Made by a program: the position numbers and the translations under genes. Positions 1 to 7,227 of a stretch of DNA of 20,467 nucleotides are shown here, in pieces (positions within the stretch are counted from its first letter, which is position 1; the number at the start of each line of letters is the position of its first letter). The notes under the pieces were generated by a model that worked only from the letters and a program-made list of their open reading frames with translations, ran no database searches and was not told the DNA's origin. This DNA comes from a bacterium. Lineage in GTDB: Bacteria; Patescibacteriota; Minisyncoccia; Phycocordibacterales; PALSA-1337. The stretch lies in assembly GCA_030698965.1 (NCBI GenBank), contig JAUYLM010000013.1, forward strand, positions 1-20,467, given 5' to 3'.

Positions 1-1
1 C

Positions 2-18
2 GCGTCGCTTTGCGACGC
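2..18 (-). repeat. GC-rich inverted repeat, possible start of a terminator beyond tRNA-Gln
   Basis: GCGTCGC (2-8) and GCGACGC (12-18) form a perfect 7-bp stem around a three-base loop. On the minus strand it lies about 35 bases past the 3' end of tRNA-Gln, where a terminator would be expected. The window ends before any T-run could be seen, so this is only a hairpin. Confidence 0.4.
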
Positions 19-52
19 TCCGCATTTTGGCGAAAACGGCGATTCTATTTTT

Positions 53-126
53 TGGCTGGGGGATAGGGACTCGAACCCCAATACCAGCAGCCAAAGTGCT
101 GTGTCCTACCATTAGACGATCCCCCA
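53..126 (-). tRNA. tRNA-Gln (anticodon UUG)
   Basis: The minus strand folds as a complete cloverleaf. The acceptor strands are TGGGGGA and TCCCCCA, the D arm is GTC/GAC around TAATGGTAG, the anticodon stem is CAGCA/TGCTG with loop CTTTGGC, the variable loop has 4 nt, and the T arm is TGGGG/CCCTA with loop TTCGAGT. The loop reads TTG at positions 34-36, which is glutamine. The discriminator is G and the CCA tail is encoded (53-55), unlike the other two tRNAs here. The 5' end lies only 4 nt past the stop codon of the upstream minus-strand gene, so the two are probably co-transcribed and the tRNA is released by processing. Confidence 0.95.
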
Positions 127-130
127 ATGT

Positions 131-826
131 TTATTCAATTATTTTTTGAGTGTTTACTGATCTCATCCATCCAGTAATCTGTCTAAGAAGGATGGAGCTA
201 GCCTTTACTCTAACTTTTAAACAACCATAATACAAGTCCCCTGTATTTTTCCTTTTAGTCTTTACATTATGCATTTTAAAGAACACCTTATCAAAACAAC
301 CCACTGGAAATCCAGTGACTTCAGACCAATGACCTTTTACCACAGGTAATGCATTTTTTGAATTTTTATGAATAAAAAGAGAAAAATCAAGATCTTCTTT
401 CTTAACATTACAAAATTCTTCCAACCAATTAATGAAGAATTTGACCATACCTGAATCAGAGTTAGTGAATTCAACCGAACTACCTGGTCGCCATTCTTTT
501 TCCTTAGAACCTTCTGCCCAATAGAGAGCCACGCCAGTGATCCACAATTCGCGCTTCGATAAGTTTCCCACATCGATTTTAGCATTGTTATAGATAATTC
601 GCTGTTTCTCGATCCTCTGACTTCGCCTGGCTTCTGCTCCTCTTTTTTGTGCTAGGATTTTCTTTTCAGAAAATTTTTGTTTTTGTGGAAAAGCGAGACT
701 CACACTTCTAAGCCACAATGAAAGTGTGGATTTTGCAACAAAAATTTGCTTGAGAATTTCAGAATATGTTAATCCTTCTTTCCTCAATTTAATTGCTTTT
801 TCTTTTAAATCATATTTATTAATCAT
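131..826 (-). CDS. HTH protein with LAGLIDADG-like C-terminal domain
   Basis: This protein of about 231 aa has two parts. The N-terminal 45 residues form a helix-turn-helix (ALKLRKEG-type helix, then LTYSEILKQI and STLSLWLR). After a basic linker rich in K, R and E comes a domain with ALYWAEGSK, EFTNSD, a histidine-containing FSLFIHKN segment and a closing ITGWMR. The ALYWAEGS stretch resembles the acidic helix end of LAGLIDADG folds, as in homing endonucleases and WhiA-type regulators. Proteins built this way are common in CPR and archaeal genomes and their role is not established. I chose the ATG at 826, not the in-frame ATG at 835, because a TATAAT box at 834-839 overlaps the earlier codon and would start transcription at about 826. 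The tRNA-Gln follows 4 nt after the stop. It could be a DNA-binding regulator or a relic endonuclease; the sequence does not decide. Confidence 0.75.
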   Translation of the reverse strand: MINKYDLKEKAIKLRKEGLTYSEILKQIFVAKSTLSLWLRSVSLAFPQKQKFSEKKILAQKRGAEARRSQRIEKQRIIYNNAKIDVGNLSKRELWITGVALYWAEGSKEKEWRPGSSVEFTNSDSGMVKFFINWLEEFCNVKKEDLDFSLFIHKNSKNALPVVKGHWSEVTGFPVGCFDKVFFKMHNVKTKRKNTGDLYYGCLKVRVKASSILLRQITGWMRSVNTQKIIE

Positions 827-833
827 TAGGTAC

Positions 834-842
834 ATTATACCT
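834..842 (-). promoter_or_regulatory. -10 element of a predicted leaderless promoter
   Basis: On the minus strand AGG-TATAAT is followed by seven bases (GTACCTA) and then the ATG at 826. A start site 7 bases below a perfect -10 hexamer would fall on or next to the A of that ATG. There is no Shine-Dalgarno and no convincing -35. Confidence 0.6.
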
Positions 843-884
843 TATAACTGTTCGATTTTAACAGCAATAGATTTTTGATACAAC

Positions 885-911
885 AAAAAATCCTATTTAC
901 GCAATAGGATT
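885..911 (-). terminator. Rho-independent terminator of the serS-yceI operon
   Basis: AATCCTATT (889-897) and AATAGGATT (903-911) form a perfect 9-bp stem with a 5-nt loop. On the minus strand a T-run (complement of 885-890) follows at once. It lies about 45 nt past the stop of the yceI-like gene. Confidence 0.85.
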
Positions 912-957
912 AATCGTGCTCTATTCACTACAGCTAACTATAGTGCTTCAAAAACTC

Positions 958-1596
958 TTACCTCGTCCCTACAATCTCAAATTCTAGCGCGAACATATCG
1001 TCAATTACGTTATCCGCTAGGTCGTCGAAAAACTTGCTTGAGCCAAACCTTACATCATACACAGTTCTATCAACAGTCAGCACTCCCGTTACCTTAACCG
1101 CATTACCTTCCTCCTCCACCATCACTGGAAACTGGACAGGCTTCGTTATGCCTTTTATCGTTAAATCTCCATTTACCATACCCTCTTCCATCCCGTTAAT
1201 AACCAGTCTAGATTCAGGAAATACCGCCACATCAAAGAAATCTTTTGATTTCAAATGCTTTTCCAACTGGCTCTCTCCACTGCCACGGCCTGTACCACTA
1301 ACCGCAATGGTATTCATGTCCACAACCATGGCTCCTGAAGTAACCGCTCCGCCGGCAACCGTGAATGAACCACTCTTAACCTCGACCATTCCGCTATCTA
1401 CATAGCCTGAAATGAGAGTTTTCTTTCCGCTCCAGACGATGGTGCTCGAAGATACCGTGTATGTGCCGTCTGTTATAACAATCGGCGTTGAAGTCGCGTT
1501 TTCATTGACCTGGGGAAGATTTTCATCTTTTCTTAGTCCGAAAAAGGCCAGAACCGCTACTACAATAACAAGGATAATGATTGAAAATGTTTTCAT
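958..1596 (-). CDS. YceI-family lipid-binding protein, membrane-anchored
   Basis: The 212-aa product starts with an uncleaved-anchor or signal-like hydrophobic stretch (residues 4-20), so it is exported or tethered outside. From about residue 44 it matches the YceI lipocalin-like barrel: a GTYTV opening strand, SxxxWSGKK, the SGEsQLEKHLKSKDFFDVAVFPES core (the most characteristic part), GDLTIKGITKPVQFPV, and a closing DDMFALEFEIVG strand. YceI proteins bind long isoprenoid or amide lipids; the ligand here is unknown. It is the last gene of the operon, 16 nt after dnaX, and is followed by a clear terminator. Its place behind replication genes looks like shared transcription, not shared function. 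Confidence 0.9.
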   Translation of the reverse strand: MKTFSIIILVIVVAVLAFFGLRKDENLPQVNENATSTPIVITDGTYTVSSSTIVWSGKKTLISGYVDSGMVEVKSGSFTVAGGAVTSGAMVVDMNTIAVSGTGRGSGESQLEKHLKSKDFFDVAVFPESRLVINGMEEGMVNGDLTIKGITKPVQFPVMVEEEGNAVKVTGVLTVDRTVYDVRFGSSKFFDDLADNVIDDMFALEFEIVGTR

Positions 1597-1612
1597 GTAT
1601 TTATATTGATTA

Positions 1613-2560
1613 TTAACTCTGACAAACCTCTATGACGGCCAACTCCATTGGCAATGACTCAATGCAGGATCTTCCTATATTATCATATGCTTTCAATAAC
1701 TCAACCATAACAAACGAAGATATTGTCATGTCATTGGAAAGAAGTATAATGCGAGCTCTCCCCAAAACCAAAGCAGCGAAAGTCTTCATGGCAATATTCC
1801 CTTCACAGACTTTTTCCAGTACTGCCAACGCCTTCTCCTTTTCTTTTTTTGCCAGAGCAGAAATAAAATCATTCACCAGGCCGGACTTAGGCGCGCCGGT
1901 TATTTTTTCCACCTCGGCAATTGAAACTTTTTTATCCTCGGTAGAACTGATAACCTTCTGCAGTATTCCAAGAGTATCACGGAAGGATCCGTCGCCAAGC
2001 AATGCGATGAGATCCGCCGCTCCAGCTTCCAGAACATACCCCTCTTTCTTGGCGATATTAGTCACCAATTGTTTTAGAATCTCTCTTGTCGGCCTCTTGA
2101 AGGTAAATACCTGGCAGCGGGAAACAACAGTTTCCGGGATTTTTTCTGTTTCTGTTGTAGCAAGGACGAATAGCACATGAGCCGGAGGTTCCTCGAGAGT
2201 CTTCAGAAGAGCATTGAACGCTGACTTTGAAAACATATGGACTTCATCAAAGATATATATCTTATACGGAGAATTGAAAGGCAGAGTATTGACCCCTTCA
2301 TTTATTAACCTCATCTCATCTACCCCGTTATTCGAAGCGGCGTCGATTTCATAAATATCATTATCGCTCACCCCCATTGCTCTCGCAAAAATACGCGCAA
2401 CAGTAGTTTTGCCAGTTCCTCGGCTTCCACAGAATAGATAGGCATGGGAAAGGCGCTCCAGCTTTATGGAGCCTTCCAAGACGCTGACAATATGATCCTG
2501 TCCTATGACGTCAACCCATTCTTTTGGGCGGTATTTGCGGTATAGGACGGTGGTATTCAT
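1613..2560 (-). CDS. dnaX: DNA polymerase III gamma-type clamp-loader subunit, short form
   Basis: The motor subunit of the clamp loader, which uses ATP to place the beta clamp on primed DNA. It has the AAA+ Walker A GSRGTGKTT (about residues 46-54), Walker B IYIFDEVHM, sensor 1 ATTE, the SRC arginine-finger motif and sensor 2 GDGSFRDTLGILQ. The YRKYRPKEWVDVIGQ start is typical of DnaX. Two things are unusual. The four-cysteine zinc module normally between FARAL and DVIEIDAASN is absent, leaving only a few residues (GVSDND). The protein stops at 315 aa after a short collar-like helical region, so there is no tau-type extension for DnaB or the polymerase. Its ATG overlaps the dus stop by 4 nt (ATGA), which implies coupled translation. 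Confidence 0.93.
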   Translation of the reverse strand: MNTTVLYRKYRPKEWVDVIGQDHIVSVLEGSIKLERLSHAYLFCGSRGTGKTTVARIFARAMGVSDNDIYEIDAASNNGVDEMRLINEGVNTLPFNSPYKIYIFDEVHMFSKSAFNALLKTLEEPPAHVLFVLATTETEKIPETVVSRCQVFTFKRPTREILKQLVTNIAKKEGYVLEAGAADLIALLGDGSFRDTLGILQKVISSTEDKKVSIAEVEKITGAPKSGLVNDFISALAKKEKEKALAVLEKVCEGNIAMKTFAALVLGRARIILLSNDMTISSFVMVELLKAYDNIGRSCIESLPMELAVIEVCQS

Positions 2561-3504
2561 ATGTATGATTTTACCACACTCTCAACCTCCTTAGCATTCT
2601 CAGTTTCCATCAGTTTGACCCTCAATTCCTTGGCCCCATCCCAACCTGACACATACGCCTTGAAATGTTTCTTCATCAAGGCGAAGCTTTTTACTTTTCC
2701 TAAAAGTTTTTCATAAAGCTTCGTATGCTCAACCAAGACTTTCAGCCTCTCCTCCACACTAGGTATCCTGCCGGAAAACAGCCACGGATTTCCAAATATT
2801 CCTCTTCCAATCATTATTCCGTCACAGCCTGTCTCTCTGACTTTTTCCTTTGCCTGCTCGATAGACATCACATCGCCATTTCCCAATACCAAAGTCTCCG
2901 GACTTATCTCGTCCCTCATCTTTACTATTCCTTCCATTAATTCCCAATGAGCCGATACATTGGACATTTCTTTTCTTGTGCGCAGATGAACGGTCAGAGC
3001 GGGTAATTTCTGCTCCAAAAGAAAACCTATCCAATCTTCAATTTGGTTTTTATTGTACCCAATGCGTGTTTTGACGGAAACAGGCAGGCCCGAACCCTCC
3101 CTAGCCGCTTCCAGAACAGCCAGGGCATTTTTCTTGTCTTTTATCATCGCCGCTCCTCCACCTTGCTTTTCTACTGATCTGTCAGGACAGCCCATATTTA
3201 TATCCAGCCCATCGAAACCAAGCTTTCCCACAAGCCCGCCCGCCTCCTTCATCTTATCCGGATGCCCTGTAAAGAGCTGGGCGATGATCGGGCGCTCCGC
3301 TTCCGAATATTCCAGATCCTTCATGAGGACTTCCCGGCCGGGGGATATGAGCCCGTCAGCGGAAACAAACTCCGTCCACATGACATCCGGCTTTCCATAT
3401 TTTGCGATGATACGGCGAAAGGCCATGTCTGTAACATTGGCCATTGGAGCCATGGCCATAATAGGCTTTGGCATTTTTTTCCAGAAATCACTCATGGATA
3501 TCAT
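2557..3504 (-). CDS. dus: tRNA-dihydrouridine synthase (Dus family)
   Basis: An FMN enzyme that reduces uridines in the tRNA D-loop using NADPH. The TIM barrel is visible from the start: MAPMANVTDMAFRRI (FMN-binding opening), WTEFVSADGL, AQLFTGHP, and DINMGCPDRSVEKQGGGAAM, where Cys106 is the proton donor. VSVKTRIGY follows, then HLRTRKEMS where most relatives have H-G-R-T-R, and GNGDV and MIGRGIFGNPWLF for the FMN phosphate. The C-terminal helical tRNA-binding part is short but present. The length of 315 aa is normal. The start overlaps the preceding carboxypeptidase gene by 17 nt; the second ATG at 3495 would cut the overlap to 8 nt and is a fair alternative. Which U position it modifies cannot be read from the sequence. 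Confidence 0.93.
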   Translation of the reverse strand: MISMSDFWKKMPKPIMAMAPMANVTDMAFRRIIAKYGKPDVMWTEFVSADGLISPGREVLMKDLEYSEAERPIIAQLFTGHPDKMKEAGGLVGKLGFDGLDINMGCPDRSVEKQGGGAAMIKDKKNALAVLEAAREGSGLPVSVKTRIGYNKNQIEDWIGFLLEQKLPALTVHLRTRKEMSNVSAHWELMEGIVKMRDEISPETLVLGNGDVMSIEQAKEKVRETGCDGIMIGRGIFGNPWLFSGRIPSVEERLKVLVEHTKLYEKLLGKVKSFALMKKHFKAYVSGWDGAKELRVKLMETENAKEVESVVKSYI

Positions 3505-4465
3505 TCAGCATTATGAGGGTATCCGCGTCCCTTTGCTTGCTGCCTAGAAGGACGATGGAATAAATTCTTTTCGGGAAACCCAGGGCAAAAAGAGAAATGC
3601 TTGTTCTGTTCGCTTCCGGAGTATAGCCGTTCTTGCCTCCCTGATATTCGGAAAGATTAAGGAAGTGCGTCGGATTGATCCAGGTATGGGAACGGATGCT
3701 TTTGGCCTTCGTCAAAGTAATGTCGAAAAGGTCCGGCTCGTTGTCCCTTATCCATTTCGCAATGATGGAAATATCGTTTGCCGTAGAAAGATTATTGGGA
3801 GAAATGCCGGATGGATCACGGAAGTATGTTCTATACGCACCGATGGAATTAGCCCAGTTATTCATTTCCTTTACGAACTTTCCTTTTCCATGGATGGAAT
3901 CATAGTGCCTGGCCAGAGCCTCCGCCGCGTCATTGCTGGAAACCATGAGGAGAGGGTAAAGCAGTTCTTTCACTTTTAGCCTCTCGTCCAGCCTCAGCCT
4001 TCCCGTATCCCCTTCGGTCGCGATGGCGGCGGCGGTTATGGTTATTAGCTGATCTTCATCAATGAGATTCCTAGCAACTGCCGCCGTAACAAGCTTCGTT
4101 ACTGAAGCTATGGGCAGAAGCCTCTCCGGGTCTTTTTCCATAATCACAATGTCCTGGTCGATATCTATAACGCTGTACGAGATCGCGGAAATAGCAGTCT
4201 GTACCCCCCGCATCACATCTCCTGGCAGATCGGATATGGATACCTTTTCCTTTCCTGAAGAGTAGATGAAAGCCCTTGAAAAGTGGGATATGAAGGTAGG
4301 ATCTTCTTCGGACGACACTTCAACGGAAGAAATAGCTTCGGCCATATTCTTTTTGACCAGCATCTTTACTCCTTCGATTCCGGCAAAGGCGATGCTTGCT
4401 CCGACCGCCATGGCCGTCAGTATGGAAAATATGAATTTATGATTAATCACGATAGTAAATGGCAT
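3488..4465 (-). CDS. Membrane-anchored D-alanyl-D-alanine carboxypeptidase-like serine hydrolase (peptidase S11)
   Basis: A peptidoglycan-trimming penicillin-binding-protein fold placed outside the membrane. Residues 9-31 form an N-terminal membrane anchor, followed by a linker of about 70 residues. The active-site motifs are SxxK at S121-V-T-K124, SxN at S176-S-N178, and K278-N-G280 in GGKNGYTPEA, where the family normally has KTG. The serine and both lysines are kept, so activity is likely. The Thr-to-Asn change sits where the substrate carboxylate is held. YFRDPSGISPNNLSTANDIS is also typical of the DacA/VanY-like S11 group. The C-terminal beta domain of classical DacA is missing, since the protein ends soon after the KNG strand. 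It lies between ftsQ-like and dus genes and overlaps both, which fits a cell-wall role for this part of the operon. Confidence 0.88.
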   Translation of the reverse strand: MPFTIVINHKFIFSILTAMAVGASIAFAGIEGVKMLVKKNMAEAISSVEVSSEEDPTFISHFSRAFIYSSGKEKVSISDLPGDVMRGVQTAISAISYSVIDIDQDIVIMEKDPERLLPIASVTKLVTAAVARNLIDEDQLITITAAAIATEGDTGRLRLDERLKVKELLYPLLMVSSNDAAEALARHYDSIHGKGKFVKEMNNWANSIGAYRTYFRDPSGISPNNLSTANDISIIAKWIRDNEPDLFDITLTKAKSIRSHTWINPTHFLNLSEYQGGKNGYTPEANRTSISLFALGFPKRIYSIVLLGSKQRDADTLIMLNDIHE

Positions 4466-5225
4466 TGCCGAACCGCAGATTTATATAGTTGAACGAGGGG
4501 GTAGATGTGGCATTCTTGCTGGCATTCTGCCAGAAGACAAGCAGGTTGGAAAGAGTATCGTCAAACGGCGATCGGTCATCAAAGTAGACGGTCGTGTCCG
4601 GATTCACATACATCTCGTATTCTCCTCCATCTCCAATAAGTATTCCTTGAACTGGTACGCCGGCGGCAGCCGCCCCATCAATGAATTTCTGCAGTTCAGG
4701 AAAGCGTGCGATATCTTTTTTTACACCTCCTTTGTCGCTCGGAACATAATAGAGATTATGCCATTCAGGATACGGCTTGGAAGCTTTTTCGAAGACATAT
4801 CCTCCGGCATCGGCAAGATAGCAGTCGCTGTTTTCCAGTTTCTCTTCTCGGAATCCGGCGCAGACTAGAGCAGTCGGAACGCGCTCTTTTACACTTATCT
4901 TCAATTTGGAAAAACCGCTTCTGCTTATGGACATATCCTCGATTTCCCTGAATTCAGCAATCAGGCTTTCTTCCATTTTTTTCTTTGAGAAGAAAAAAAT
5001 ATTCGATGACTCCAGCGATGCCATGGCCTTCTCCTGAAAAAATGACTGGGGCAAGCCGGAAGCTCCGACCACTTCTACCTCGCTAATCTGAAAGAACGGC
5101 ATTCGCATGGCAAATAGGAATGAGGAGGAAAGGGCAAGCATGCCCAAGACGGATAGGAAAATAACAGCGATCGCTTTCTTTCGCCTCTTTTGCCGGTATT
5201 TGGGTGATTGTATCCTTGATCGCAT
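4443..5225 (-). CDS. ftsQ: FtsQ/DivIB-like cell division protein with POTRA domain
   Basis: A bitopic division protein that links septal wall synthases to the FtsBL complex. The N-terminus is short, basic and cytoplasmic (RQKRRKK, residues 11-17), then one membrane helix (about 18-40). A POTRA domain follows at about 46-115: FQISEVEVVGASGLPQ, SSNIFFFSKKKMEE, and VKERVPTALVC closing the domain, as in FtsQ. The distal beta region carries YLADAGGYVFEKA, matching the FtsQ 'D..G.vf' segment. The length of 260 aa is normal. It shares a TAATG junction with serS and its 3' end overlaps the carboxypeptidase gene by 23 nt. There is no murC, ddl or ftsA/ftsZ beside it, so the usual dcw cluster is broken up. 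Confidence 0.82.
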   Translation of the reverse strand: MRSRIQSPKYRQKRRKKAIAVIFLSVLGMLALSSSFLFAMRMPFFQISEVEVVGASGLPQSFFQEKAMASLESSNIFFFSKKKMEESLIAEFREIEDMSISRSGFSKLKISVKERVPTALVCAGFREEKLENSDCYLADAGGYVFEKASKPYPEWHNLYYVPSDKGGVKKDIARFPELQKFIDGAAAAGVPVQGILIGDGGEYEMYVNPDTTVYFDDRSPFDDTLSNLLVFWQNASKNATSTPSFNYINLRFGNAIYYRD

Positions 5226-6487
5226 TATATGGAAATCCTGTCCTTGCCCAGATATTTCACAAGGACATCAGGAACCCTGATTGATCCGTCTTTCTGCTGG
5301 AAATTCTCTACCAAGGAGACGAGGATACGTGGAGTTGGAATGGCGGTAGCGTTCAGAGAGTATGCGTGGCGTGTTTTGCCTTCTTTATCCTTGTACCTGA
5401 TGCCGAATCTCCTGCACTGGAAGTCGTGGAAGTAGGATGCTGATGAAATTTCCCTGTATGTTCCTTCTTTTGGAATCCAAAGATTAATATCATACATTTT
5501 TACGTGTCCGCGACCCAAGTCTCCTCCGCAAGCAACAACGGTCTGATAAGGCAGGCCTAGAGATTCAATGAATTCCTCTGTATTGCGATTCAGTTCTTCA
5601 TGTAGATTAACTGACAAATCATGATTGGCCTCACAGATGATAAGTTGTTCAAACTTATAAAATTCATTTACTCTAATGAGTCCTTTTAAATCTTTGCTGT
5701 GAGCTCCTGCTTCGCGCCTATAGCTTGGAGAAAATCCGAGGTAGCGCTTAGGAAGCTGTTCTAGAGGCAAAATCTCATCGGAATGAAAGCCCATAAGCGG
5801 TATTTCAGCCGTAGCGATCAGGCCATCTCCGTCTTGAGTCATATATATGTCATCATTGTCAGCAGGCAAGTGTCCTGTGCCATAAAAGTTTATTTTTCTT
5901 ACAATTGATGGTGGCATCATAAGATGAAAATTCTTTTTTGAAAAAAAATCAAGAGCATAATTCCAGATGGCAAAGCAGAGCCTCACCCCGTCTCCCGTAA
6001 GATAGTAACCCCTGAATCCATGGACTTTAGCTCCGCGGTCAAAATCCGCCATTCCAAGATTTAGCATTATCTCCATATGATCTTTTGCCTCAAAATCAAA
6101 AACCGTCTTTTCTCCCCAGCTTTTTATCTCCTTGTTGTCCTCATCGCTTTCTCCATCGGGCACGGAAATGTCCGGAATGTTCGGAACTTGAAGCATGATC
6201 GCCTGCCATTTCTGCATGATTTCCTTGAGCCTTTCTTCTTCTTCGTGAAGCCCGTCCTTGAGGTGGCGCATGGATTCGATAAGAAGCTGCTTCTCGGCAG
6301 GATTTGCGCGGGTCACCCTCACACTTACAAGATTCTGTTCGGCCCGCTTTTTTTCTATTGATGTTGTCAGCTCACGGCGCTGATCGTCCAGGCTGATCAG
6401 CTCGTTCAGGTCAAAATTGATGCGCTTTTTCTGAGCTCCCTTGGCAACGAGATCGCGATTTTCCCGGATAAATTTGATGTCTAACAT
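5225..6487 (-). CDS. serS: Seryl-tRNA synthetase
   Basis: A class II synthetase charging tRNA-Ser, 420 aa and full length. Residues 1 to about 105 are the antiparallel coiled-coil arm that holds the tRNA-Ser variable arm (MLDIKFIRENRDLV, then alternating charged and Leu-rich helices). The catalytic core has TAEIPLMGFHSDEIL, motif 2 in SPSYRREAGAHSKDLKGLIRVNEFYKFEQ, and motif 3 ending in PRILVSLVEN. Motif 3 is unusual: ATAIPTPRIL stands where most SerRS have NGSxLAVGRTL, though the arginine is kept. GDLGRGHVKMYDINLW replaces the usual GxxAxxKYDLE. The gene heads the operon; a TATTAT box ends six bases before its ATG. There is no Shine-Dalgarno site, so the message is probably leaderless. Confidence 0.95.
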   Translation of the reverse strand: MLDIKFIRENRDLVAKGAQKKRINFDLNELISLDDQRRELTTSIEKKRAEQNLVSVRVTRANPAEKQLLIESMRHLKDGLHEEEERLKEIMQKWQAIMLQVPNIPDISVPDGESDEDNKEIKSWGEKTVFDFEAKDHMEIMLNLGMADFDRGAKVHGFRGYYLTGDGVRLCFAIWNYALDFFSKKNFHLMMPPSIVRKINFYGTGHLPADNDDIYMTQDGDGLIATAEIPLMGFHSDEILPLEQLPKRYLGFSPSYRREAGAHSKDLKGLIRVNEFYKFEQLIICEANHDLSVNLHEELNRNTEEFIESLGLPYQTVVACGGDLGRGHVKMYDINLWIPKEGTYREISSASYFHDFQCRRFGIRYKDKEGKTRHAYSLNATAIPTPRILVSLVENFQQKDGSIRVPDVLVKYLGKDRISI

Positions 6488-6493
6488 AACGGA

Positions 6494-6502
6494 ATAATAT
6501 CA
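6494..6502 (-). promoter_or_regulatory. Extended -10 promoter of the serS operon, predicted leaderless
   Basis: The minus strand reads TGA-TATTAT, then six bases TCCGTT, then the serS ATG. The TGn just upstream is the extended -10 signature that replaces a -35 box. The expected start site falls on or next to the A of the ATG. Confidence 0.6.
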
Positions 6503-6507
6503 CATAA

Positions 6508-6516
6508 TGGTATACT
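6508..6516 (+). promoter_or_regulatory. Extended -10 promoter of the hydroxylase-like gene
   Basis: TGG-TATACT on the plus strand, back to back with the serS promoter. Transcription would begin near 6523, leaving a leader of about 40 nt before the ATG at 6563. No -35 box stands out. Confidence 0.5.
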
Positions 6517-6562
6517 TAATCCAGATTCGGCTCCGTCGGACAAAATTAAACCAAACCAGCCT

Positions 6563-7162
6563 ATGACTATGTATCTGCTTGCCCCGCTCTGCTTTGTTGC
6601 GGGCTATCTCTATTCATCATTTCCTGAATGGATGGTTCATCGTTATGTGATGCACCGAGTATTCTGTTTTTTTAAGTACAAGTTTAAATACCCATTCGAA
6701 AGGCATGCCATAGTACACCATCAGACATTTAAAGCTGACGTCAGCTATGAGCTCAACAACCATCCTCCAGAAAAACAGGAGGAAAACCAGATAACAATTC
6801 CTATGGCCTGGTGGAATGGGCCTGTGCTCATAGCTATAGCTTCATTGCCTTTTGTAGGTATGAAAATACTAAATGTTCCGTGGTCAGTGGTGATTTCAAC
6901 AACGGCCGGCATCGCGGCTTACTATGCAACCTATGAGTACATACATTGGTGCATGCACAAGCCGCTGAATCGCTGGTTCGAACGAACTTCACTCTACAAG
7001 TGGATCAATGGGCACCACAGAAGGCATCATGAAAAAATGGGTACCAACTTCAATGTCGTCCTGCCATTGGCCGATTTCTGCCTCGGCACTCTGTATCTGC
7101 CTAAGAAGAAAAAGCCGGATGTCAAATTCAAGTGGCCTCCGGGCACAAAAATCCTGCAGTAG
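6563..7162 (+). CDS. Membrane di-iron fatty acid hydroxylase/sterol desaturase-like protein
   Basis: A 199-aa integral membrane protein with the histidine clusters of the fatty acid hydroxylase/sterol desaturase/carotenoid hydroxylase superfamily: H26-x4-H31, H48-x3-H52-H53, H128-x3-H132 and H151-H152-x2-H155-H156. These bind two irons and use O2 to hydroxylate or desaturate a lipid chain. Hydrophobic segments lie at about 5-20, 83-103 and 108-125, as expected for the compact fold with the histidines on the cytoplasmic side. The family is clear but the substrate is not; a fatty acyl, carotenoid or other isoprenoid lipid are all possible. It stands alone, with its own extended -10 promoter and a strong terminator. 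An O2-dependent lipid enzyme is notable in a lineage that usually takes its lipids from others. Confidence 0.85.
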   Translation: MTMYLLAPLCFVAGYLYSSFPEWMVHRYVMHRVFCFFKYKFKYPFERHAIVHHQTFKADVSYELNNHPPEKQEENQITIPMAWWNGPVLIAIASLPFVGMKILNVPWSVVISTTAGIAAYYATYEYIHWCMHKPLNRWFERTSLYKWINGHHRRHHEKMGTNFNVVLPLADFCLGTLYLPKKKKPDVKFKWPPGTKILQ

Positions 7163-7173
7163 CGGGTATTCAG

Positions 7174-7217
7174 CCTTGCACGAAAGAACTTTGCGCTCTT
7201 TCAGGCAGGGTTTTTTC
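7174..7217 (+). terminator. Rho-independent terminator after the hydroxylase-like gene
   Basis: A two-part stem: CCTTGC (7174-7179) with GCAGGG (7205-7210), then GAAAGA (7182-7187) with TCTTTC (7197-7202), separated by a 2x2 internal loop. TTTTTT follows directly at 7211. Confidence 0.88.
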
Positions 7218-7227
7218 TTTTATTTTT

